Assembly: GCA_017533165.1 (NCBI GenBank)
Contig: JAFXIM010000130.1
Location: 1 to 16,190, forward strand
Reading direction: 5' to 3'
DNA length: 16,190 bases
From: Eggerthellaceae bacterium
GTDB taxonomy: Bacteria; Actinomycetota; Coriobacteriia; Coriobacteriales; Eggerthellaceae
Numbering within the stretch: the first letter of the stretch is position 1; the number at the start of each line of letters is the position of its first letter. Shown here piece after piece: positions 6,893 to 13,508 of the stretch. A program made the translations under genes and the position numbers. A model generated the notes under the pieces. The model saw nothing but the letters and a program-made list of their open reading frames with translations. It had not been told where the DNA came from and did no database searches.

Positions 6893-7522
6893 CTACTTCG
6901 TGCCAAAGATGCGGTCGCCCGCATCGCCGAGGCCGGGCACGATGTAAGCATTTTCGTTGAGGCAGTCGTCCACGGCGGCGACGTAGATGTCAACGTCGGG
7001 ATGAGCCTCCTGCACGGCCTTTACGCCTTCGGGAGCTGCTACCAGGTTCATGAGGCGAATGTTCGTGCAGCCGCGCTCTTTCATCTTGGTGATGGCGTCG
7101 ACCGCGCTTCCGCCAGTGGCAAGCATCGGATCCACTACGATGACCGTCGACTGGTCGACACTTTGGGGCATCTTGCAGTAATACTCGACCGGCTGGTGCG
7201 TCTCTTCGTCGCGATACAGGCCGATATGGCCGACGCGTGCATAGGGCATGAGCTCGAGCAGGCCGTCCACCATGCCGACGCCTGCGCGCAGGATGGGGAC
7301 GATGGTGATGAAGCGGTCGTTGAGCTCGGGGAAGGATCCTTCGCAGATGGGGGTTTCGACAACGGTCATCTTTGTCTCAAAATCGCGCGTGACCTCGTAG
7401 CCCATGAGAAGGGAGATCTCCTTCAGAAGCAGGCGGAAGTCCTGCGACGAGGTGTCAGTTCGACGCATGCGCGTCAGTTTGTCGGAAATCAGCGGATGGT
7501 CGAGAACGTGAACTGCACCCAT
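6893..7522 (-). CDS. upp: Uracil phosphoribosyltransferase
   Basis: Upp makes UMP from uracil and PRPP in pyrimidine salvage. The 209-residue product has the family length. It shows the N-terminal [17 protein letters not shown], the PILRAG segment (76-81), the PRPP-binding loop [14 protein letters not shown] (127-140) and the C-terminal uracil-binding motif [12 protein letters not shown] (193-204). An AAAGG-like site about 9 bases before the ATG is the likely ribosome binding site. The gene is divergent from a uracil permease, so uptake and phosphoribosylation are probably controlled from the shared 107-bp spacer. Confidence 0.97.
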   Translation of the reverse strand: MGAVHVLDHPLISDKLTRMRRTDTSSQDFRLLLKEISLLMGYEVTRDFETKMTVVETPICEGSFPELNDRFITIVPILRAGVGMVDGLLELMPYARVGHIGLYRDEETHQPVEYYCKMPQSVDQSTVIVVDPMLATGGSAVDAITKMKERGCTNIRLMNLVAAPEGVKAVQEAHPDVDIYVAAVDDCLNENAYIVPGLGDAGDRIFGTK

Positions 7523-7576
7523 GGACGTAGCCTTTCTGCTTAAGGATCTTTGGCTATATTATCGATCGTTTCGTCC

Positions 7577-7584
7577 ATTATAAT
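7577..7584. promoter_or_regulatory. Symmetric -10 element serving upp and the permease
   Basis: The palindrome ATTATAAT contains a perfect TATAAT on both strands: 7579-7584 on +, and 7582-7577 on -. It lies about 55 bp from the upp start and 46 bp from the permease start. No good -35 box is seen at 17 bp on either side. TATAAT consensus matches in such GC-rich DNA are unlikely to be random, but use on each strand is inferred. Confidence 0.5.
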
Positions 7585-7629
7585 CAAGCAGGCAGTTCCG
7601 GTGGATTATGCGCCCTTGAGGAGGGGATT

Positions 7630-9021
7630 TTGTTGACTGAGCAAGACATTCCTAAGATGGGATCGGAAGACGCTCCCGACGCGATTTACGATGCGAGAAC
7701 GCTTGGCAAACCCAAGATGTTGGTGTTTGGTCTGCAGCACATGTTCGCCATGTTTGGCGCGACCATCCTGGTTCCCGTTCTCACGGGCTTGTCCGTCCAG
7801 GTGACCCTGCTTCTTGCGGGTATCGGAACGCTTCTGTTCCACTTCCTTTCGAAGGGGAAGGTGCCTGCTTTCCTTGGCTCTTCGTTCGCGTTCATTGCGG
7901 GTTATCAGGCCATCGCGCCTAACGGTGAGGCCGAGCTTTTGCCCTATGCATGCCTGGGCGTTGCCTGCGCCGGCCTTCTGTACCTGGTGCTTTCGGCGCT
8001 CTTCAGGGTGTTCGGCGCAGAGAAGGTTATGCGCTTTTTCCCGCCCGTGGTCACCGGCCCCATCGTTATCTGCATCGGCCTGATTCTGGCAAGCTCCGCT
8101 ATCTCCAACTGCCAGACCAATTGGCTTGTGGCCGTTGTGGCCATCGCGACCGTGGTCCTTTGCAACGTCTTTGGCCGCGGTATGATTAAGATCATCCCCA
8201 TTCTCATGGGCATCTTGGTCTCCTATGCCCTGGCCATCGTGCTGGGCGAAGTCGACTTCACCCCCGTTGCCGAGGCCGCTTGGATCGGCTTGCCCATCGC
8301 ATGGGACGAAACGGTGTTCAGCCTGTTCGCGGGTAGCTTCGACTCCGGACTGGCCATTACGGCTATCATCACCATCATGCCCTTGGCTCTTGCCACCATG
8401 CTCGAGCACATCGGCGACATGTCGGCCATCAGTTCTACCACCAACCGTAACTTCATTGCTAACCCTGGCCTGCACCGCACTTTGCTCGGCGACGGTCTTG
8501 CCACCATTTTGGCATCGCTGTTCGGCGCTCCGGCCAACACCACCTATGGCGAAAACACCGGCGTTCTGGCGCTCACGAAGGTGTTCGACCCGCGAGTTAT
8601 CCGCATCGCGGCCGTGTTCGCCATCATCTTCTCCTTCTGCCCGAAGTTCGCGGCGGTCATCGGCGCTATGCCGGCCAGTGTGATCGGCGGTGTTTCGCTC
8701 ATCCTGTACGGCATGATCTCCGCTGTGGGCGTTCGCAACCTGGTGGAGAACCATGTTGACTTCACTAAGACCCGCAACGTCCTTATTGCAGCCCTTATCC
8801 TGTGCCTGTCCATCGGCGTTGCCTACAGCGCTGTAGGCGCCATCGTGATTCCCGTTGGCGGCGTGGTCATTTCGCTGTCGGGCCTGGCCATTGGCTCGCT
8901 GGTTGGCATCATCCTAAACGCCGTTCTGCCTGATGGGGATGGCGAAGGCGCCAAGGGCGCCGAGGATGCCGCTGCTCCTGTCGCAGAGTGCGCGGAGGGT
9001 GAGGGAAAGCCCGTTGAGTAG
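7630..9021 (+). CDS. uraA: NCS2 family uracil permease (UraA/PyrP-like)
   Basis: This is an inner-membrane nucleobase:cation symporter of the NCS2 family. The 463-residue product carries the family opening GLQHMFAMFGATILVP (34-49), KVPAFLGSSFAFI (77-89), and the two acidic sites expected for uracil/proton coupling: E259 (MLEHIGD) and E308 (NTTYGENTG). Most of the length is hydrophobic and consistent with about 14 membrane spans. The C-terminal tail (about 435-463) is a charged, Ala/Glu-rich extension. The start is probably TTG at 7630 or 7633, since GAGGAGGGG (7618-7626) sits just upstream. ATG 7657 lacks such a site. Divergence from upp favours uracil over xanthine as substrate. Confidence 0.93.
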   Translation: MLTEQDIPKMGSEDAPDAIYDARTLGKPKMLVFGLQHMFAMFGATILVPVLTGLSVQVTLLLAGIGTLLFHFLSKGKVPAFLGSSFAFIAGYQAIAPNGEAELLPYACLGVACAGLLYLVLSALFRVFGAEKVMRFFPPVVTGPIVICIGLILASSAISNCQTNWLVAVVAIATVVLCNVFGRGMIKIIPILMGILVSYALAIVLGEVDFTPVAEAAWIGLPIAWDETVFSLFAGSFDSGLAITAIITIMPLALATMLEHIGDMSAISSTTNRNFIANPGLHRTLLGDGLATILASLFGAPANTTYGENTGVLALTKVFDPRVIRIAAVFAIIFSFCPKFAAVIGAMPASVIGGVSLILYGMISAVGVRNLVENHVDFTKTRNVLIAALILCLSIGVAYSAVGAIVIPVGGVVISLSGLAIGSLVGIILNAVLPDGDGEGAKGAEDAAAPVAECAEGEGKPVE

Positions 9022-9096
9022 CCAGCGTAACTCGGGAGGCGTGGCTGCGTTTTCGGCCGAGCGGCTTGCCGGGCAGCCGTTCGCGGAAGCCTGCTG

Positions 9097-9133
9097 CGTA
9101 AGCCATCGGCGAAAGCGAGCCAAATGGCTTACG
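9097..9133 (+). other. Stem-loop just before the permease terminator
   Basis: CGTAAGCCAT (9097-9106) pairs perfectly with ATGGCTTACG (9124-9133). The 17-base loop contains GC-GAAA-GC (9109-9116), a stable tetraloop arrangement. It sits 76 bp after the permease stop and 13 bp before the terminator stem. Its role is unknown. It may protect the mRNA 3' end. Confidence 0.5.
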
Positions 9134-9146
9134 AGACCAAAAAGCG

Positions 9147-9182
9147 AAGGGGTCGTCACTTTCTCAAGTGGCGGCCCCTTTT
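9147..9182 (+). terminator. Intrinsic terminator of the uracil permease gene
   Basis: AAGGGGTCGTCACTT (9147-9161) pairs at all 15 positions, two of them G-U, with AAGTGGCGGCCCCTT (9166-9180) around a TCTC loop, ending in TTTT (9179-9182). On the other strand AAAAA at 9139-9143 gives a short U-run too, so it may also act on transcription coming from mscL. Confidence 0.92.
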
Positions 9183-9210
9183 GAATGCGTGGGTTGCAAT
9201 TCTGCCCAGT

Positions 9211-9483
9211 GCTGGTTTTGCCCTTCTTGGCCAAAACCAGCATCCATGTCGACACTTTTTCGGCCTTTTGGGCGAAATCTGGCCAAGAAGCGCATCCATG
9301 TCGACACTTTTCATGCGAAAGAGCCTTAGATCTGGCCAAAATCAGCACCTATGTCGATGTTTTGGCGGAAAAATCAGCCCCATGAATACCAAAGGGTTTT
9401 CTTTTGTCGACATCGGTAGGTGTTTTGGCCAAAAGCAGCCAATCTGTATGAAATGGTGTCGACATGGACGTCTGTTTTGTCCA
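9211..9483. repeat. Array of five bipartite palindromic elements, 52-53 bp apart, three forward and two inverted
   Basis: Each element is about 34 bp: TTGGCCAAAA, then roughly CAGCA, then CCATGTCGACACTTTT. Copies: a 9227-9260 (+), b 9279-9312 (+), c 9332-9365 (+, core GTCGAT), d about 9401-9434 (-) and e about 9453-9483 (-, GTCC instead of GGCC). Copies a and b share about 28 of 34 bases. The GTCGAC cores start at 9248, 9300, 9353, 9406 and 9458, giving steps of 52, 53, 53 and 52. The GGCC centre is exactly 20 bp from the GTCGAC centre in every copy, mirrored in d and e. Partial copies occur at 9211-9226 and 9363-9384, and a loosely related GTGTCTCGAC lies at 9516-9525. Function unknown. Confidence 0.85.
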
Positions 9484-9590
9484 GAGGCTTAACTGCGCCC
9501 CTAGATTGCAGGCGAGTGTCTCGACCTGGCTAAATGTCCGTGTTGCTGTAAGTTCGTTGGGTGGCTGGCTTTTGCCGAGGGAGCCGCATC

Positions 9591-9634
9591 GACAGGGGCC
9601 CAGCGCTCGCTTGACAGGGGCCCAGCGCCCGCTT
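9591..9634. repeat. 22-bp tandem duplication
   Basis: Two adjacent 22-bp units begin GACAGGGGCCCAGCGC and end CGCTT (9591-9612 and 9613-9634). They differ at one base (T or C at unit position 17). GGGGCCC gives each a small palindromic core. It is non-coding and probably arose by slippage. Confidence 0.85.
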
Positions 9635-9728
9635 TCTATGCGGTTTGCGCTCCCGGCCATCGGCCTTCAACGATGCGGCCCCGATCGTCTCGGTTGCTTG
9701 CCCCGTGGGCTTGGCCCGATCGTCCCGG

Positions 9729-10175
9729 CTACTCAGCCTTCGCGGGTTCGGGCAGCTCGCCTGCGCAATGCGGGCAGCGAGTTGCTCCCTCCTTGATCTC
9801 CTCAAGGCAGAAGGGGCAGGTGGGGGCGGCAGCCTCGGCGGCTTCTTCCTCGGCGGCCTTCTTCTTGCCGAGCTCCTTCATCCTGTTGAAGGCCTTCACA
9901 ATAAGGAACACGCAGAAGGCCACGATGAGGAAGTTGATTACGGCACTCAGGAAGGCGCCGAAGTCGATGGGCTGCTCGCTACCGGGAACGGGGATGGTGA
10001 GGCCCGCGACGCCGGCGCTTGCATCACCGGTAAGCAGCTTGATGGCGGGGTTGATAAGGTCGTTGGTGAGCGAGGTCACGATGCCCGTGAACGCAGCACC
10101 GACAATAACGCCGACTGCCATGTCCATGACGTTGCCGCGGTTAATGAACTCTTTGAACTCGTCGATTATCTTCAT
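9729..10175 (-). CDS. mscL: Large-conductance mechanosensitive channel MscL with C-terminal zinc ribbon
   Basis: MscL is a pentameric membrane channel that opens under high membrane tension to release solutes on osmotic downshock. The 148-residue product starts with the N-terminal amphipathic helix MKIIDEFKEFINRGNVMDMAVG, then TM1 (about 17-42), a short periplasmic loop, TM2 (about 72-98) and a Lys/Glu/Ala-rich cytoplasmic helix (100-117). The tail is unusual: C120-x2-C123 and C134-x2-C137 form a zinc-ribbon pattern in place of the plain charged end typical of MscL. AGGAGG (10184-10189 on the + strand map) lies 8 bases before this ATG. The longer frame to 10208 adds 11 residues not typical of the family. 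Confidence 0.94.
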   Translation of the reverse strand: MKIIDEFKEFINRGNVMDMAVGVIVGAAFTGIVTSLTNDLINPAIKLLTGDASAGVAGLTIPVPGSEQPIDFGAFLSAVINFLIVAFCVFLIVKAFNRMKELGKKKAAEEEAAEAAAPTCPFCLEEIKEGATRCPHCAGELPEPAKAE

Positions 10176-10216
10176 AGCGGTGCCCTCCTGGCGCTCGTGT
10201 GATTCCAACGCCTCCT

Positions 10217-10251
10217 AGTATAGCCGCGCGCGCAGCAGCGAGTGCTACAAT
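10217..10251. promoter_or_regulatory. Divergent promoter region for mscL and menF
   Basis: On the + strand an extended -10, TG-C-TACAAT (10243-10251), lies 35 bp before the menF ATG. On the - strand TATACT (10222-10217) lies 41 bp before the mscL ATG. No strong -35 boxes are seen. The menF motif overlaps a GTG at 10242, which argues against that codon being the menF start. Confidence 0.5.
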
Positions 10252-10286
10252 CCTTCCATTCGCACATTCACTCGGAAAGTGATCGT

Positions 10287-11531
10287 ATGACTAAGGTTTA
10301 TTCGCTCACCAAACTCATCGATGCCGACATCGTCGATGCGTTTTGCTCCCTGCAAAAGGGCTTTACCGACCAGTTCGTGTATTACGACAAAGCCAATCCC
10401 GTGCGTTACATGGGTCTTGGCCGCTGCATCGCGCTTTCTACGCTCGAAGGCGTCGACTACGAATGCGCGGAGCTCGACCAGCCACCCGTGTACTTCTCCT
10501 TCAACCGCTTCGATGCCGAAAACCCTGCTCCCGCCGATGAGCTTTTCAGCGCATTTCCGCGCCTGAAATTCATGCTTCCCGAAATCGTCCTCATCGAAAA
10601 CGAGCGCGGTACCATGCTGCAGGTCAACTCGCTCGGACCGGTTTACCCCGGCCGTGTCGAGCGGTTTATGCGGGCGAGCCAAACGGCGCCCGAGCGCAAG
10701 CGCGAGCTCATCCCGTACGCGCTCGAGCAAGATTCTCGCGAGGAATGGCATGCCGCCATGGACGCCGCGCTGGCCGCTATCGAGGAGGGCCGCGTGAGCA
10801 AGGTGGTGCTGTCGCGTCGCAAAAAGCTGGTCGCAGCGCATCCCTTCTCCTCCAAGGACCTTTTAGTCAACCTGATCGACGGCGACTCTCGCGGTACGGT
10901 GATTCTCTATCGCTACGCCGACGTTTTCTTCTGCGGTTGCACGCCCGAGTTGTTGGTTCGCAAGCGTGGCCAGCAGGTTGAGAGCATGTGTCTTGCCGGT
11001 ACCTGTCCTGCAGGAAACGGCGAAGGTGAGCGCGCCGCTTTCGCAGAAGCGCTCATGAACGATGCCAAGAACCGAGTCGAGCACGATCACGTGGTGCGGT
11101 TCATCCGCGATGTGTTTGCGCGCACTTGCTACGATGTCGATGTGCCCGCCACACCCGGCATCATGTCGCTCGCGCATGTGCAGCATCTGCACACTCCGGC
11201 CCGCGCGAAGGTGCTCGAGGGCGTTGACATTTGGGACTTGGCGAACGATCTGCATCCGACGCCCGCCACCTCGGGAACGCCGGTGGGAGAGGCCAAGATG
11301 CTCATTCGTCGCATCGAGTCATACAACCGCGGTTTCTACGTGGGCACGGCTGGTTTTGTTGACGGCAAGGGCGACGGCGAGTTTGCGGTTGCCTTGCGTA
11401 CGGGCGTCTTCGACGGCGAGATCGGCTGGGTGTATGCGGGTTGCGGCATCGTGGCCGGATCAGATGCCGACGCCGAGTTCGACGAGATCGATCTGAAGCT
11501 CAAAACCGTTCTTTCCGCCTTCGGCAGCTAG
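10287..11531 (+). CDS. menF: Isochorismate synthase MenF
   Basis: MenF isomerises chorismate to isochorismate, the first committed step of menaquinone synthesis, using Mg. The 414-residue product has the chorismate-binding fold in its C-terminal half. It shows the general base K172 (SKVVLSR), the general acid E221 (CTPELL), LAGT (236-239), EHDHVV (265-270), LHPTPA (322-327), RGFYVGTAGFVDGKGDGEFA (348-367) and YAGCGIVAGSDADAEFDE (383-400). The order and spacing match MenF, EntC and DhbC enzymes. The menD gene 11 bp downstream makes the menaquinone role much more likely than a siderophore role. ATG 10287 follows a likely promoter, and the longer frame from GTG 10242 would start inside the -10 element. 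Confidence 0.95.
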   Translation: MTKVYSLTKLIDADIVDAFCSLQKGFTDQFVYYDKANPVRYMGLGRCIALSTLEGVDYECAELDQPPVYFSFNRFDAENPAPADELFSAFPRLKFMLPEIVLIENERGTMLQVNSLGPVYPGRVERFMRASQTAPERKRELIPYALEQDSREEWHAAMDAALAAIEEGRVSKVVLSRRKKLVAAHPFSSKDLLVNLIDGDSRGTVILYRYADVFFCGCTPELLVRKRGQQVESMCLAGTCPAGNGEGERAAFAEALMNDAKNRVEHDHVVRFIRDVFARTCYDVDVPATPGIMSLAHVQHLHTPARAKVLEGVDIWDLANDLHPTPATSGTPVGEAKMLIRRIESYNRGFYVGTAGFVDGKGDGEFAVALRTGVFDGEIGWVYAGCGIVAGSDADAEFDEIDLKLKTVLSAFGS

Positions 11532-11542
11532 GGAGTCTGCTC

Positions 11543-13492
11543 ATGTCCCAGGATGTGCTCACCCACCAGCAGACCACGGCGCTTTACGTAAGCGCGTTTT
11601 TCGACGAGCTTGTGCGCTGGGGCGTGAGCGAGGTGGTCATCAGCCCCGGTTCGCGTTCGACCGCGCTTGCCATGTGCGCCTTCGAGCTCGCGCAGCGCTA
11701 TCCCGGCCGCTTGCGCGTGTACCTCGACGTCGACGAGCGCGGCGCGGCCTTCTTCGCGCTGGGTATGGCTAAGTCGGCAGGGCGTCCGGTGGCGCTTGTG
11801 TGCACGTCGGGCACGGCCGTTGCCAACTATCTGCCGGCTGTGGTGGAGGCAGATACCTCGCGCGTGCCGCTGATCGTGTTGTCGGGGGATAGGCCCATGC
11901 GCCTGCAGGGTCTTGGTGCCCCGCAGACTTGCGATCAGGTGAAGATCTTCGGCAGCTACGTGCGCTCCTTCCGCCAGATGCCCGAGCCTTCCGCCCGCAG
12001 CGTTGATTTGAGCTTTGCGCGTCAGGCGGCTCGCGAGGCGGTGCTGGCCGCCATGGGGCCCGGGGCAACCGGTCTGCGCGAAAACGACATCACCGGTGCA
12101 GGTGATGAGGTTCGCTTCGGAGCTGACGCTGTGGCTGAGGCAAACTTCGCCATCGCCTCGCGCGGTTGCGCCTACATGGCGGGTCCCGTGCATCTGAACT
12201 TCCCCTTTGACGAGCCCCTGAAACCCGATTTCAGCGTGGAGGGCGCTTTTGAACTCGGTGCCAAATCGGCGCTCCCACACGGCGCTCCCGTGATTGCGGG
12301 ATACACCGTGTTCGGCCCCGACGCTTACCTTCCCCTTGAGATGATGCTTTCCAGTCAGCGAGTGCTGGTTTTGGCTGGCGAAGGTACCTGCGAAACGCTT
12401 GCGGAGGCTCGCAGCGTGGCGGATTGGGCACGTTCGCGCAAGTACCCGCTGCTGGCTGATCCTCTGTCGGGCTTGCGCAGCCTAACCGACGATTGCGTGA
12501 TCGACAACTACGACAACATCCTGCGCGCTGATGATGCGCCCATGCCTGACGTGGTCATTCGCTTCGGGCGTTATCCGGTGTCTAAGGTGGCTTCTCTCGA
12601 GTTGGCCAAGCAAGCCGCCATTAACATCGTGGTCGACGTGGCGCAAACGCGTGACTTCAACAGCGAGACTGACGTGTTCGTGGCGTGCACACCTCTGGAT
12701 TTCGTGCTGCATAATTGGCTCGACAGCGTCGATTACGTGCAGGAGCGCTTCTTCGATCAGTGGGTTTGCTTGAATGAAGGGGAACGTGAGCGCATTCTGT
12801 CTGTGACAGAGGCGCCGGGCATGGTCGGCGGGTCAACGTCCGCCAACACGCTTACCTTCTCCGCTTCTTCCGAACCCGTCTTCGAGGGCGCCATCGTTCG
12901 CAAGATCCTCGAGCTCATCCCCGAGCGGTCTTGCCTGTTCTCGGCCAACTCCATGGCCATTCGCGCCATCGACACCTTCCTTGTCAAGGAGGACAAGCCC
13001 TTAGCGGTGCTCTGCAACCGTGGTCAAAACGGTATTGACGGCACGGTGTCCACGGCGCTTGGCGTTGCGCAGCGCTATGGTCAGACCACGTTCGTGACGG
13101 GTGACTTTACCATGCTTCACGATCTGAACGCGCTTGCCTTGCAGCACGAGCTGCTCGCGCATCACGGTCTTGCGGCGGGCGAGCCTGCCCGGTCAATTGT
13201 CATCGTGCTTTTGAACAACCAAGGCGGAGCCATCTTCGACATGCTTCCGCAAGCCTCGGATGATCCCTATTTCGAGCGTCTGTTCCTGGTGCCGCAGCAG
13301 GTGCGTTTCGAGCACGCAGCGGCGGCTTTCGGCGTGCCGTACGCAAGCGCATCTTCTGTGGAAGAATTTGCCGCAGCTTATGAGGGGTTCTTGGGCAAGC
13401 CCGGAATCAGTCTGATCGAGGTGGGTGTCCCCCTGCGCGGCGTGCGCGATCGTTATGCGCCGTATCAGGTGCCTGATCAGGGAATTCGATAG
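11543..13492 (+). CDS. menD: SEPHCHC synthase MenD (ThDP-dependent)
   Basis: MenD joins isochorismate with the succinic semialdehyde unit from 2-oxoglutarate, using thiamine diphosphate and Mg, to give SEPHCHC. The 649-residue product has E65 in YLDVDERGAAFFALGMA, the CTSGTAVANYLPAV segment (87-100), NRGQNGIDGTVSTALG (492-507) and the ThDP/Mg motif GD (520-521) through NN (558-559). It is longer than the usual 550-590. The extra length includes an insert of about 30 residues near 172-210, before GPVHLNFPFDEPL, and smaller ones near 425-445 and 540-550. ATG 11543 has GGGAG at 11531-11535 and follows menF by 11 bp. Upstream in-frame codons would overlap menF. Confidence 0.96.
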   Translation: MSQDVLTHQQTTALYVSAFFDELVRWGVSEVVISPGSRSTALAMCAFELAQRYPGRLRVYLDVDERGAAFFALGMAKSAGRPVALVCTSGTAVANYLPAVVEADTSRVPLIVLSGDRPMRLQGLGAPQTCDQVKIFGSYVRSFRQMPEPSARSVDLSFARQAAREAVLAAMGPGATGLRENDITGAGDEVRFGADAVAEANFAIASRGCAYMAGPVHLNFPFDEPLKPDFSVEGAFELGAKSALPHGAPVIAGYTVFGPDAYLPLEMMLSSQRVLVLAGEGTCETLAEARSVADWARSRKYPLLADPLSGLRSLTDDCVIDNYDNILRADDAPMPDVVIRFGRYPVSKVASLELAKQAAINIVVDVAQTRDFNSETDVFVACTPLDFVLHNWLDSVDYVQERFFDQWVCLNEGERERILSVTEAPGMVGGSTSANTLTFSASSEPVFEGAIVRKILELIPERSCLFSANSMAIRAIDTFLVKEDKPLAVLCNRGQNGIDGTVSTALGVAQRYGQTTFVTGDFTMLHDLNALALQHELLAHHGLAAGEPARSIVIVLLNNQGGAIFDMLPQASDDPYFERLFLVPQQVRFEHAAAAFGVPYASASSVEEFAAAYEGFLGKPGISLIEVGVPLRGVRDRYAPYQVPDQGIR

Positions 13493-13508
13493 AGACCTGG
13501 CCGGCTCG

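Larger units (their letters stand above)
9183..9728. other. 546-bp gene-free stretch between convergent uraA and mscL
   Basis: No convincing gene lies here. Short open frames exist, but they run through the repeat units with no ribosome binding site or known motif. The stretch holds the phased GGCC/GTCGAC array (9211-9483), a 22-bp tandem repeat (9591-9634) and a near-duplicate, GGCCCCGATCGTCTCGG (9677-9693) versus GGCCCGATCGTCCCGG (9713-9728), the second abutting the mscL stop codon. The array part is visibly less GC-rich than the flanking genes. Confidence 0.75.

Noticed and set aside
7149..7167. GGTCGACACTTTGG inside upp resembling an array element
   Set aside because: It encodes conserved Upp residues (SVDQS), lacks the GGCC half 20 bp away, and is best explained as chance.
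6866..7543. Open frame of 225 codons on the + strand opposite upp
   Set aside because: Upp on the - strand is unmistakable. This frame is its shadow.
7606..8754. Open frame of 382 codons on the - strand opposite the uracil permease
   Set aside because: It is an extreme Gly/Asp/His/Gln composition typical of the reverse of a membrane protein gene, with no motif.
9227..9483. CRISPR array
   Set aside because: Repeats are strongly diverged, orientation changes after the third copy, the gaps between repeats are too short for typical spacers, and no cas gene is present.
9227..9483. Known origin or segregation sites (DnaA boxes, parS) in the array
   Set aside because: The core GTCGAC/TTGGCCAA does not match the DnaA box or the parS consensus, and no dnaA or parAB genes are nearby.
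9124..9492. Possible small protein across the array (122 codons, +)
   Set aside because: It begins inside the terminator hairpin region and has no ribosome binding site. Its apparent peptide repeats come from the DNA repeats, appear in several frames and are not kept in one frame.
10508..10973. Siderophore-type isochorismate synthase (EntC/DhbC) instead of MenF
   Set aside because: The catalytic residues alone fit both, but menD and menH follow directly and no siderophore genes are present.
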